Below are positions 52,553-61,477 of a stretch of DNA of 64,000 nucleotides, piece after piece. Position 1 is the stretch's first letter. Each line of letters starts with the position of its first letter. Origin of the DNA: Desmonostoc geniculatum HA4340-LM1 (GTDB lineage Bacteria; Cyanobacteriota; Cyanobacteriia; Cyanobacteriales; Nostocaceae); contig JAHHHB010000017.1 of the NCBI GenBank assembly GCA_019359545.1, forward strand, positions 1 through 64,000, in the 5' to 3' direction. The notes beneath the pieces were generated by a model. That model was not told where the DNA came from. It saw only the letters and a list, made by a program, of their open reading frames with translations, and ran no database searches. The translations under genes and the position numbers were made by a program.

Positions 52553-53902
52553 ATGACTCAAAACTCCCCGAATGATTCCGGTACTCAATCGTCTAAAACA
52601 CCTGGCTTGAAACCAGCACTGGCGGCAGCACTGGCGAGTTTAGAGGTGCCACTAGATCGAGAGTTAGCTCGATACCGACGCACCCGAACTGGTTCAGTGT
52701 CCTCGAACCAGCCCCGTGTCGGGAGTTACATCAACACTCAAATTCAGCAGTTCACTGCCGTTTCTACAGCATCGGGTACACCTGCGCCATCCCTAGCGGA
52801 AACTAAAATCAATCTCCCACCACCACCGCCTCCATCTGTACCTGTGAATCCTCAGGTAACTCCAGCACCATCTGTTGTAAAAATTGAGGAACCGCCGATA
52901 TCTGTACCCGTAAATCCTCAGGTGAACTCAGAACCAGTAACGGTAAACACTGAGGAAGTGAGTAATCTTAATGTCCCGCCCAACTTGGATTCTGCTAAAA
53001 GACAAACTCAACTTCCACCACCGCCGCCTAACTTTAGTAGCAGCATTGTACCAGCAGTCGTAAAAGATACTAAAGGCGAAAATCTTGTGCAGCCGGATGA
53101 TAAACCGAAGCAGCCAGATGACTATTTGGAATCTAGTGAAGCACTGTTGCGAAGTCTAACAGAAGAACAGCCACAAACTAAAAAGCCAAGTAATTATAGT
53201 GACAGTCTGCTATCACCCTTGGGTATCGGCTCGATGTTGCTGCTATTGGTAGCAAGTCTGACTTTGGGTTATGTAGTTTTCAATCCTAAAAGCTTGCCCC
53301 AGTGGAATTTAGCCAAGTTGTTTAATAACAACTCGTCTGCTGCACCAGAAAATACTCAGGAAGTTGCAAGTAATGTCCAATCTCAGATCCAGCCACCAAG
53401 CACATCTATACCCAAATATCCCAATCTCGCTGCCGAAGAGTTTCCTGAGGTCAAAGATCCCAATGATGTAGTTGGCTTAAAACCCAAAGTCCAACCAATA
53501 ACTCCAGTTGTAAGGAATCCAGTTGTTCCCCAAAACCCGGCAAATCCTCAAGCCCCATTGCCTAACCCGATCGCACCCCTAAAACCCACAAATCCGATCG
53601 CCATAGCACCTGTACCAACAGCAAAGCCCTTACCTCTTGCGAATTTGTCGCCGACTCCAAAGCCAAAAACCTCACCTCAGCCAAATGCACAAATCAAACC
53701 ATCTACAGATGGGCTATACCACATAGTGATAGACAATCAAGACCGTGCTTTAGCTTCAGCAAGGCAAGTAGTTCCCGATGCTTATTTATCATCTGACAAA
53801 CAATTGATTTTTCTGGGTGCTTTTAAGACTAAAGAGCAAGTACAAAGACACATGCAATTACTACAAACAAGAGGAATTAAAGCACGAGTTCAGCAGCCAT
53901 GA
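52553..53902 (+). CDS. Proline-rich membrane protein with C-terminal SPOR domain
   Basis: The 449-residue protein has a cytoplasmic N-terminal part rich in Pro, Ser and Val (1-220, with PPPPPP stretches and two VPVNPQV repeats). One transmembrane helix lies at about 222-245 (GIGSMLLLLVASLTLGYVVF), followed by a Pro/Asn-rich periplasmic stalk and a SPOR-like domain (about 378-449: GLYHIVIDNQD...LGAFKTKEQVQRHMQLLQTRGIKARVQ). SPOR domains bind denuded glycan at division septa, the product of amidase action, so a link to the AmiC enzymes in this window is attractive but unproven. Confidence 0.75.
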   Translation: MTQNSPNDSGTQSSKTPGLKPALAAALASLEVPLDRELARYRRTRTGSVSSNQPRVGSYINTQIQQFTAVSTASGTPAPSLAETKINLPPPPPPSVPVNPQVTPAPSVVKIEEPPISVPVNPQVNSEPVTVNTEEVSNLNVPPNLDSAKRQTQLPPPPPNFSSSIVPAVVKDTKGENLVQPDDKPKQPDDYLESSEALLRSLTEEQPQTKKPSNYSDSLLSPLGIGSMLLLLVASLTLGYVVFNPKSLPQWNLAKLFNNNSSAAPENTQEVASNVQSQIQPPSTSIPKYPNLAAEEFPEVKDPNDVVGLKPKVQPITPVVRNPVVPQNPANPQAPLPNPIAPLKPTNPIAIAPVPTAKPLPLANLSPTPKPKTSPQPNAQIKPSTDGLYHIVIDNQDRALASARQVVPDAYLSSDKQLIFLGAFKTKEQVQRHMQLLQTRGIKARVQQP

Positions 53903-53939
53903 GTCGCAAAAATCTACGATACCATGAGATAACAGTGCT

Positions 53940-54092
53940 AAGTGGGGAGTAGGGAGTCGGGAGTCGGGAGTAGTAGAGATAAAATTTTGGTTGTTTAGTA
54001 CGCTACTACAAAAATTATTATACTTAGGAGCGTCTGACTGGCGGCGATCGCCACCTCCATTCCCCACTCCCTACTCCCTACTCCCTATTTTT
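53940..54092. repeat. Complementary heptad arms upstream of pspA
   Basis: GGGGAGTAGGGAGTCGGGAGTCGGGAGT (53942-53969) and CCCCACTCCCTACTCCCTACTCCC (54062-54085) are complementary. They lie between the SPOR gene and pspA on the plus strand. Confidence 0.7.
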
Positions 54093-54105
54093 ATGGAGGG
54101 CAGAC

Positions 54106-54861
54106 ATGGAGTTAATCAAGCGTATCCTGCGGGTGATTCGCGCTAACCTCAATAGTTTGATCGGCAGTGCAGAAGATCCAGAAAAGATTCTGGAGCAAAC
54201 TGTGATGGAAATGCAGGAAAATCTAGTGCGGTTACGGCAGGGTGTGGCACAAGCGATCGCTACCCAAAAACGCACCCAACGACAAGCCGCCGCCGCCGAG
54301 TCTCAAGCCGAAGAATGGTATCGCCGCGCCCAATTGGCACTGGGACAAGGCAATGAAGTGTTAGCACGGGAAGCTTTGACTAAACGCCAAGCTTATAAAG
54401 AAACCACAAAAGCCCTCTCCAACCAGATAGAACAACAAAATGAGATAGTAGCTAGGCTAAAAAAGGACATGCGATCGCTAGAGTCAAAAATTGCCGAGGC
54501 GAAAACTAAAAAAGATATGTATATTGCTCGCGCCCGTTCTGCCGAAGCCTCTTATCGCCTGCAAGAAATGCTCGATGGAGCTTCTGCCACTAGCAGCCTC
54601 AATGCCTTTGAGCGGATGGAAGAAAAAGTTTTGCAGATTGAGGCCAAATCAGAAGCGATTGGTCAACTTAGCAGCGATGACCTGGAAACACAATTTGCGT
54701 CGTTGGAATCTACTAATGATGTGGATGCCGAATTGGCAGCGATGAAGGTGCAGGTTTTAAATGAGGCAGAAAACACACAGCCCAACAATCGCCTCATGGA
54801 AGACAACCAGAAAACACAACAGCCTCCCCAACAGCAGCTACCCAAAACACAAGACTCTTAA
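54106..54861 (+). CDS. pspA: PspA/IM30 family protein
   Basis: A 251-residue ESCRT-III-like membrane remodelling protein. The amphipathic N-terminal helix (MELIKRILRVIRANLNSLIG) is followed by a long coiled-coil (25-180) with EDPEKILEQTVMEMQENLVRLRQGVAQAIA and FERMEEKVLQIEAKSEAI. The tail is Gln/Asn-rich and lacks the Vipp1 end helix, so it is the PspA-like member of the tandem pair. GGAGG precedes the ATG at about 10 bases. Confidence 0.9.
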   Translation: MELIKRILRVIRANLNSLIGSAEDPEKILEQTVMEMQENLVRLRQGVAQAIATQKRTQRQAAAAESQAEEWYRRAQLALGQGNEVLAREALTKRQAYKETTKALSNQIEQQNEIVARLKKDMRSLESKIAEAKTKKDMYIARARSAEASYRLQEMLDGASATSSLNAFERMEEKVLQIEAKSEAIGQLSSDDLETQFASLESTNDVDAELAAMKVQVLNEAENTQPNNRLMEDNQKTQQPPQQQLPKTQDS

Positions 54862-55024
54862 AGTTTGGTGAATTGCCGCAGCTTCGAGATATCTTAACAA
54901 TTAAGAGTTGTTGGGAGGTACCGATCCAAACCGGAAAGATTACATTGAAATAGGTAGCTATTAAAAAGTAAAAAAGCTAACTGTCCAACAAAGAGCGTAA
55001 ACCAAAAGAAGGAAAAACAAAGTT

Positions 55025-55813
55025 ATGGGATTATTCGATCGCATTAAACGAGTTGTTAGTTCTAACCTAAATGACCTAGTTAACAAGGCTGAAGACCCTG
55101 AAAAAATGCTAGAGCAAGCCATCCTGGAAATGCAGGAAGACTTGGTTCAACTGCGTCAGGGAGTAGCCCAGGCGATCGCCGCCCAAAAACGTAGTGAGAA
55201 ACAGTACAGCGATGCCCAAAATGAAATCAATAAGTGGCAACGCAATGCCCAACTGGCTCTGCAAAAAGGTGATGAAAACTTAGCACGACAAGCCCTAGAA
55301 CGCAAGAAGACTTATACTGATACTAGTGCAGCCCTCAAAGCTAGTTTAGATACACAAACTACTCAAGTTGAAACCCTCAAGCGCAATTTAATCCAGCTAG
55401 AAAGCAAAATTTCTGAGGCCAAGACCAAGAAAGAAATGCTCAAAGCTCGGATCACCACTGCCAAAGCCCAAGAGCAACTCCAAAGCATGGTTAGTGGGAT
55501 GAATACCAGCAGTGCAATGTCTGCCTTCGAGCGGATGGAAGAAAAAGTCTTGATGCAAGAAGCTCGTGCCCAGTCAGCAGGAGAGTTGGCAGGAGCAGAT
55601 TTAGAAACCCAATTTGCTCGGTTGGAATCTGGTAGTGATGTTGATGATGAATTGGCAGCTTTGAAAGCCCAAATGCTACCACCTGCCACTCCGGTAAGTC
55701 AACCCCAACTACCGCCCCAACAGCCAACTCAACAACAAACCACTGCTCCTAAGTCTAATGATGTGGTTGATGCCGAGTTGGATTCCCTACGCAAACAATT
55801 GGATCAAATGTAA
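55025..55813 (+). CDS. vipp1: Vipp1/IM30 thylakoid membrane maintenance protein
   Basis: A 262-residue protein. Vipp1 forms rings and filaments on the thylakoid and inner membrane and is needed for thylakoid biogenesis. It shares the PspA core (MGLFDRIKRVVSSNLNDLVNKAEDPEKMLEQ, LRQGVAQAIAAQKR, FERMEEKVLMQEARA) with its upstream neighbour. It has the extra C-terminal segment, a Pro/Gln linker followed by DVVDAELDSLRKQLDQM, which marks Vipp1. GAAGGAAAAAC precedes the ATG. The two genes probably arose by tandem duplication. Confidence 0.9.
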   Translation: MGLFDRIKRVVSSNLNDLVNKAEDPEKMLEQAILEMQEDLVQLRQGVAQAIAAQKRSEKQYSDAQNEINKWQRNAQLALQKGDENLARQALERKKTYTDTSAALKASLDTQTTQVETLKRNLIQLESKISEAKTKKEMLKARITTAKAQEQLQSMVSGMNTSSAMSAFERMEEKVLMQEARAQSAGELAGADLETQFARLESGSDVDDELAALKAQMLPPATPVSQPQLPPQQPTQQQTTAPKSNDVVDAELDSLRKQLDQM

Positions 55814-55904
55814 AATTGGCAAAAAACTCACTTGAGCCACTCCCACGCCTATTGGTTGTGGGATTTCACATTTTTAGTGGGTATGGGGCATTGGGCATTG
55901 GGCA

Positions 55905-56003
55905 CAAGAGGCAGAGGGGCAGAGGGACAGAGGGGAAAAACTTACTGCTCCCCTGCTCCCCTGCTCCTCTGCTCCCCTGCTCCTCTGCTCCTCATCTCCC
56001 TCA
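55905..56003. repeat. GAGGGGCAGAGG / CCCCTGCTCCTCTG arms between vipp1 and merR
   Basis: A G-rich run (GGCAGAGGGGCAGAGGGACAGAGGGG, 55910-55936) faces CCCCTGCTCC and CTCTGCTCC units (55951-55997). It forms a hairpin at the convergent junction. Confidence 0.7.
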
Positions 56004-56435
56004 TCTGGTATTTTGCATATTGGGACAAATTGTATCCTCACGTTGGTCGTTCATATTTTTCCAGCCTGAAAGTAATCCTTTGATTTCGGAGCGTAAGGTT
56101 AACAACTGATCGATTTGGCGATCGATCTGCAAAAGCTTCTCTTCCAGCTTTTCTTGAATTTCACCACAGGGAGCTTGTCCTTGGTCATAGACCTGAAGAA
56201 TATCTCCAATCTCTTCTAGGCTCAGACCGAAGTTTTGTGCCCTTTTAATGAAGGCTAGACGAGTTAATACATCTAATGAAAACTGGCGAAAGCCTCCTTC
56301 TGTTCGTTTTGAGGATTTGATTAAACCTAAACTCTCGTAATAACGAATTGTCCTAATGGGAATTTTGCTTAAATTTGTTACCTGACCAATTAAAAGTAGT
56401 TTTTTATCCTGAGTTAACACGGTAGATTGCCCCAA
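56001..56435 (-). CDS. MerR-family regulator, heavy-metal type
   Basis: A 144-residue protein. The N-terminal winged helix (LLLIGQVTNLSKIPIRTIRYYESLGLI) and the long dimer helix (about 85-120) are typical of MerR. APCGEI at the start of the dimer helix and a Cys near the end (DTICPNMQ) are in the places where ZntR, CadR or PbrR bind Zn, Cd or Pb. The exact start is uncertain (TTG at 56435, or GTG at 56420 with GGGG upstream). It may control metal efflux, but the nearest efflux gene in the window (62269) is truncated. Confidence 0.82.
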   Translation of the reverse strand: MGQSTVLTQDKKLLLIGQVTNLSKIPIRTIRYYESLGLIKSSKRTEGGFRQFSLDVLTRLAFIKRAQNFGLSLEEIGDILQVYDQGQAPCGEIQEKLEEKLLQIDRQIDQLLTLRSEIKGLLSGWKNMNDQREDTICPNMQNTR

Positions 56436-57126
56436 TACTTGTGATTATTATGACATATTGAAAATAGGAAATTGGTATAATAAGTTAGCAGTTTTCCCTG
56501 CAAACTGCTACAGCGCAATCTTCTCATTAAAATGAGAAGTTATATAGCAAAATATTAGAATCAGTAGCTGAAATTTTTATCTAATTAGGAATTTTACTGA
56601 GTTGCAATTTTTAAAATATCTATTGTAAGTTCCTAGCATCTGATGGGAGCTTATCCCTCTTTTGTCACTCTCGGAAAACAATAATCTCAGCCTGATTCTG
56701 AGACTTTGATTTCATCAAGGTTTGAGGCTTTATTTTCTAACAGAAACTGAAATTTATAGATAAAAGTGGAAATTAAAGCCCTGTAAGCATTTGGGCGATT
56801 GGATTTTCCCACTCTGACAAAAGAGGGTTATATCTAGAACACCGATTCAGTAATCTTGAAAGAACCTCTCCCCCAACCCCTCTCCGAAACTGAGAGGGGA
56901 GTTTGGCTCCCTCTTCCCTTGTAGGGAAGGGGGCTGGAGGGTTAGGTTTTTGATTACTGAATCGATGCTTTAGTTGCCATAATTTTAACATTTTTAACGA
57001 TAATTATTCAATATTTCATATCAATTCATCGAGTAAATCCTTGTCCTAGTACTGAAAGTAACTGTTTGTTTAGAGTTCCCATGTTACTTGTAGATTAACC
57101 GCTTCACTGCAAGTGAAACCATAAAA
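56436..57126. other. Divergent intergenic region merR/Rieske gene
   Basis: About 690 bases, AT-rich except for the inverted-repeat element at 56844-56964. No gene. A MerR operator (dyad with 19-bp spacer) could be expected near 56436-56520, but I could not find a convincing one. Confidence 0.4.
56844..56964. mobile_element. MITE-like element with 13-bp inverted ends
   Basis: CGATTCAGTAATC (56844-56856) and GATTACTGAATCG (56952-56964) are perfect inverted repeats around a CTCTCCCCCAACCCCTCTCC...GGGAAGGGGGCTGGAGGG core, a dispersed cyanobacterial repeat. It has no coding capacity. Confidence 0.75.
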
Positions 57127-58215
57127 ATGAATCTCAACTCGCAGACTTTTAACTCAACCCGTAAACCTAAAACTTTTAATAATCCAGAGCGTTTTATTGA
57201 AGGATGGTATTGGGTAATACCCTCTCAAAATCTGCGGGTAGGTGAAGTAAAACCTGTCACGATTTTGGGCAGAGAACTAGTGATTTACCGTGGTAAAGAT
57301 AAAAGAGTAGTTACTTTTGATGCCTACTGTCCACATATGGGCGCTCACCTTGCTGAAGGCAAAGTTGAGGGGAATGCACTACGTTGTTTTTTCCACCACT
57401 GGAAGTTTGATGGTGAAGGGATGTGTATTGATATCCCATGTTTAGATACGCCGCTTTCTTTGAAGTTACAATCTTGGCCGACTGCTGAGAAGTACGGGAT
57501 GATTTGGGTTTGGACTGGAGAAATACCACAACAACCTCTACCTTTTGTTCCAGAGTTAGAACACAAAGAGTGTGATATTGCCATCCATTCCCACTTCTTG
57601 ATGAATTGTCACCCTAATGTAGTGATGATTAATGCAATTGATGCTCAGCACCTGAATACAGTTCACAAATTGCCTGTAGAAGTTCTCTTTGAAAGACAGC
57701 AACTCAACGAAAATGCGATTGTCTTCACCAACACTGCACCCATCAAAGAAAATTTATTTTTCGTCAAGCTCATCCGTCTTTTTTACAAACGTACCATTAC
57801 TTACAGTATTTGCTATTGGTACGGTAGCATTGGCATTGTGACATTTGGCCCCGATTTCCTCCATGTCCACATGATGTTTGCTGCGCGCCTTCATGAATGG
57901 GGAAAAGCTGAAGGTCAAATTGTGTTGATGGTTAAAAAACGTAAGGGAATTTTTGGTTCGTTATCCAATCGAGTTGTGCTGTGGCTAACTAAGATTGCAG
58001 GTAAGTACTTTCTCATGGGTGACATCAAAGTTGTCCAAACTATTCAGTTTGATTTGAAAACCCCAATTAAAGCAGATCAGTCAATTATGCAGTTCATCAA
58101 TCATGTTGAAAAACAGCAGTCTCGAATGTGGGGGACTTGGGAAGATGCGCGATCGCGCGATGATGAAAGCAAGGCTAAGCGTGAAAGATGGCGAGATAGC
58201 ATGAGTAATGACTAA
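57127..58215 (+). CDS. Rieske-type non-haem iron oxygenase
   Basis: The 362-residue protein has a Rieske [2Fe-2S] domain with C68-P-H70 and C87-x2-H90 (YCPHMGAHL...LRCFFHHWKF). A catalytic part contains the mononuclear iron motif NAIDAQHLNTVHKLP (Asp/His/His). It belongs with single-component-like oxygenase alpha subunits such as cyanobacterial relatives of PAO/CAO. There is no clear C-terminal transmembrane helix and no ferredoxin or reductase gene nearby. The substrate is unknown. The start ATG at 57127 is reasonable. Confidence 0.82.
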   Translation: MNLNSQTFNSTRKPKTFNNPERFIEGWYWVIPSQNLRVGEVKPVTILGRELVIYRGKDKRVVTFDAYCPHMGAHLAEGKVEGNALRCFFHHWKFDGEGMCIDIPCLDTPLSLKLQSWPTAEKYGMIWVWTGEIPQQPLPFVPELEHKECDIAIHSHFLMNCHPNVVMINAIDAQHLNTVHKLPVEVLFERQQLNENAIVFTNTAPIKENLFFVKLIRLFYKRTITYSICYWYGSIGIVTFGPDFLHVHMMFAARLHEWGKAEGQIVLMVKKRKGIFGSLSNRVVLWLTKIAGKYFLMGDIKVVQTIQFDLKTPIKADQSIMQFINHVEKQQSRMWGTWEDARSRDDESKAKRERWRDSMSND

Positions 58216-58389
58216 ATATCAGGAGTCAGAATTCAGAAGTAAAAAAAGCTTTGTATCTGGTTTTCAGGATGATGGATTTTACTTCATTTAGTTGCAACTT
58301 GCTGTCATCACTAAATAAAAGTTAAAAGTTGAAACAAATTACTTTTAACTTTTAATTTATTTTTTACTGGCCTACGATATAAATAAAAA

Positions 58390-58408
58390 GAAGTGGCTTT
58401 GCCACTTC
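58390..58408 (-). terminator. Hairpin with T-run on the minus strand
   Basis: GAAGTGGC (58390-58397) and GCCACTTC (58401-58408) form a perfect stem with a 3-base loop. On the minus strand it is followed by TTTTTATTTAT, so it can end transcripts coming from the lipoxygenase side. Confidence 0.55.
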
Positions 58409-58667
58409 CTAATTCCCAGGTAGAACCTAAGTCATGAGTATAACGACTACAAAAAATTGAAATAGTATAAACAAACACCAATTTGCTGAATATCTCTGTT
58501 TTTCTAATTTTCTAGGTTAGGAAATTCTGATTTACATCAGGCAAATAACACTATATTTAATAAGTTTCATGATTGCAATGCAGACTCAATTTTATGCAGT
58601 TCGGTGATTTGTATTGGTGGATAGGCGGCGCGATCGCCACTTGGTAGCCTCAGTATGAAAATGAATT

Positions 58668-58704
58668 TGACGCCTGTCGCTTCACGAAAAACTCACAGGC
58701 GTCA
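58668..58704. terminator. 10-bp hairpin downstream of the lipoxygenase gene
   Basis: TGACGCCTGT (58668-58677) and ACAGGCGTCA (58695-58704) pair perfectly with a 17-base loop, 80 bases past the lipoxygenase stop. Without a T-run it is probably an mRNA 3'-end structure. Confidence 0.4.
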
Positions 58705-58784
58705 GTATTATCTATTTGATTAGCTTACGAATTGTCGTCAGTTTACCGACTATCTATCTCGCAGATACAACTACTCTGTATCTC

Positions 58785-60944
58785 TTAAATATTGATACTT
58801 TGAGGAATATTGGTAGGAAGCAAAAACTCGTAAGGTATTATCCTATCACCCTTACTATTACTATTTCTCTGGTTAATCTGTTGCTGAATGTCTTTGAGGT
58901 TTATCTGGAATTTCTCCAAAGCTGATGTTACATTTGGATCTGTAAAAGCTGATGCGGAATAATTGCCTAAATTGGTGTAGTAGATAGAGCCAAGTAAATA
59001 AAGTAAATTGATCTGATTTAGTGCTTGCTCTAGAGGCGGTAGTCCCTTGATAAAATTCTCTGATTGCTGGGGATCTATAGGTACAGATAAATAACGAGCT
59101 AAAGGAAATGCTGGTGTATACATCATCAGTTTCTTTTGCGGAAAATTAACAGCAGCGTGTTGAGCGCTAGCTGTAAAAATAATCGTTGAGACAGCTTTCA
59201 CTAAATAATCTAGTGTTTTAATATGCCCTTCTTCATCTTCACCAAAATTTTTTAAGCGGCCTCCTTCATGGGAAATCAATGTAGATGCCCAAGTCTGTAA
59301 AGATTGATCTTTAAGAACTAATGAATCACTGCTGTAGAAGACACTAAAATATTCCTTAACCCAACTTTCAATAGCCCCCCAAATCAGTAATCCGTCATCT
59401 CTATAGGGGTAAATAGGTAGTTTGCTAGCATCGTCAACACCCCGATTTATTAAAGTATCAGGAAAGGCAATATCATTAAAGTTAAACAGGTAGCTTTGCG
59501 CTCCACTAGCAGCTAGAGTTTGATCGCTGCCAATACTGCTGGCTAGCAGCTCATCTACACCACCCCCTGGGGCGATTAAGGTTGTATGAGCGCCATAATT
59601 AATCAGTACAGTACCCTCAAGATGAGGTTTCAGCAGGTTCCTTAGATTGTGGTTGTCAGGCAATAGATTAGTTGCCACAATAAAAGGCTCAACCACTAAG
59701 TGAGTACGGGCTAAGTGACTGACTAACTCGTGATAGTTGCTATCTGCCATTTGGACAATATTCTTGGCAGTCATCCACGTATCTGCATCAGTATCAGTAA
59801 CTAAGGGTGTAAATAAAATCCAATCATTACTAATTGAAGTCTGCCGATAACTAATTGCGACTGGGAATAAAGAGCGAACTTCATAGCTACTTGGTGGTAC
59901 TGCAAATAGCGCTAAAGGAGCAGAAATATACTTTTGTTTTTCTGGGAAAGTGCCATTTGCCAAGGTATCTAACAGAGTATAGTCTGCTAAATAAATTCGA
60001 CCCTCAGCTAGGGCATTATTTAGAGTATCTGAAACTCCATATAAGTTAGCAACATCAGAGTATTTGTCTTGAGTAATTGGTAAACGCAAATCTAGTTGTG
60101 CTAGCTGCTGTAGCATAACTGGGTTGGGGCCAGCTACCTGCATATAAGCAAAATATTTATCTTCTTGAAAGTGATAAGAAATATCCGGTTTGGCTATAAC
60201 TTGAAATTGGTTGTTATAACTTTCAAGGCTAGGAGAATCAGAAGCAGACTTTGAACTGGATATTTGATACTTAGCTAGTTCTGCTAATTTAGCCGTGGAT
60301 TTAATTATTTCCTTAAGATTTTGAATTTTAGGTTCTTCACTTAAGTCTTCTAAATTCGGGATAACCCTTTCTGGATTTTGAATTAATAATAGATCTATCT
60401 GTTTATCAATTTCTTGAAATTCTGCATCAATTAAAGGGTGAGTAATGCTTTCTGGTTGTTTCGCAAATCTAGCAAGTACAAGTTGCTCATCAACTTTCTG
60501 ATATTGATTAATCTCTTCTAAACTGGATTTGAGTTTCAAAAGAATAGCGCTTAATTCTTCTTGAGATTCTGGCTTGTTGATTTCGTTACCAATTGCATCT
60601 AAAGAAACGGCAATTATTGATTTCAATAAATCAGGTTGGTTAATTAACAACTTGTTTAATTGAGTAACAACTAATCTGATTACTACTGCAATTATCCATT
60701 TGATGCTGGGAAGTTCTTCTTTAGGAAGAAGAGGTATAGTAATACTTCCAATTGTGAATTGAGGTACATTTGTTATGGCTAAAGGATCTAGATAAGTGTA
60801 GTTGTATTTATACGTAAAACCTTTCGATGCGGTTTGATGTAATTTCAGAAGTGAGTATAAAAGTTTAAGCAAATCTACTAGATCTAAGATTATACTTTTC
60901 TGATTTAAGGTAGATGAAGAATCTTCAGTCTGAATCTGTGACAT
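58785..60944 (-). CDS. Lipoxygenase
   Basis: The 719-residue protein adds O2 to polyunsaturated fatty acids. Iron ligands are visible in order: H405 and H410 (HELVSHLARTHL), H596 and N600 (TASAQHAAVNF) and the C-terminal Ile719, matching animal and plant lipoxygenases. At the Coffa stereo site (INYGAHTTLI) residue 452 is Ala, which predicts S-hydroperoxide products. The first 230 residues are mostly helical and replace the PLAT/C2 domain of plant enzymes. There is no fused catalase-like domain and no signal peptide. It is on the minus strand, alone, with long spacers on both sides. Confidence 0.9.
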   Translation of the reverse strand: MSQIQTEDSSSTLNQKSIILDLVDLLKLLYSLLKLHQTASKGFTYKYNYTYLDPLAITNVPQFTIGSITIPLLPKEELPSIKWIIAVVIRLVVTQLNKLLINQPDLLKSIIAVSLDAIGNEINKPESQEELSAILLKLKSSLEEINQYQKVDEQLVLARFAKQPESITHPLIDAEFQEIDKQIDLLLIQNPERVIPNLEDLSEEPKIQNLKEIIKSTAKLAELAKYQISSSKSASDSPSLESYNNQFQVIAKPDISYHFQEDKYFAYMQVAGPNPVMLQQLAQLDLRLPITQDKYSDVANLYGVSDTLNNALAEGRIYLADYTLLDTLANGTFPEKQKYISAPLALFAVPPSSYEVRSLFPVAISYRQTSISNDWILFTPLVTDTDADTWMTAKNIVQMADSNYHELVSHLARTHLVVEPFIVATNLLPDNHNLRNLLKPHLEGTVLINYGAHTTLIAPGGGVDELLASSIGSDQTLAASGAQSYLFNFNDIAFPDTLINRGVDDASKLPIYPYRDDGLLIWGAIESWVKEYFSVFYSSDSLVLKDQSLQTWASTLISHEGGRLKNFGEDEEGHIKTLDYLVKAVSTIIFTASAQHAAVNFPQKKLMMYTPAFPLARYLSVPIDPQQSENFIKGLPPLEQALNQINLLYLLGSIYYTNLGNYSASAFTDPNVTSALEKFQINLKDIQQQINQRNSNSKGDRIIPYEFLLPTNIPQSINI

Positions 60945-61477
60945 GATTTTCCTGTTTGTTAATTTACCGAAATTTGTGGCTATTTTAGTGTTGAAAATAG
61001 GACTTACCCATTGACAGAGAAGCCAAAATACCAGGTATGCTTTTCAAGGCTTTTAGCTAGATTTTTCAACTTACTTTTTGGGACGCTGGGTTGGGATACG
61101 CCTACGCAACTAACAAAGAATAGTTTTTACATAGCAATTGTACTGCTATTACCAGCATTTTTATAGCGCTGTAAGTAAAATTTCATTGACGTTCGCCAGA
61201 ATATCGATGCAGCAATCTGGGCGATCGCGTTTTGTTTCAATGGCTGAAACACTATATTCTGAGGCTAGATGTAACTTATGTAGTTTATTCTAAAAGTAAT
61301 TTACCACTTCCAGACCTAGTAGACATCTCCAGAAATTAAATATGCGTTACCCAGAACCCTTGTAGAGACGTAGCAGTGCTACGTCTCTACATTCATTTTC
61401 GGAGATGTCTAGTATAAAAATCTGGTTTAGGCAACAGCGGACTGTCTAAACCAGTAAATTAGATGTTGAGCAGTTGA
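60945..61477. other. Intergenic region upstream of the lipoxygenase gene with a MITE
   Basis: About 530 bases. The lipoxygenase promoter lies near 60945-61050. A TACGCCTACGC palindromic fragment is at 61096-61108 and an inverted-repeat element occupies 61316-61415. No gene was seen. Confidence 0.45.
61316..61415. mobile_element. MITE-like element with central 31-bp palindrome
   Basis: Ends AGACATCTCC (61321-61330) and GGAGATGTCT (61401-61410) are perfect inverted repeats, extended by CTAGT/AGTAT. In the centre is TGTAGAGACGTAGCA-G-TGCTACGTCTCTACA (61361-61391), a perfect 15+1+15 palindrome of a family widespread in Nostocales. Confidence 0.75.

Larger units (their letters stand above)
58216..58784. 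other. Intergenic region between convergent genes
   Basis: About 570 bases with the two hairpins listed here and no gene. The GCGATCGC octamer at 58629-58637 and AT-rich sequence make up the rest. Confidence 0.45.
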
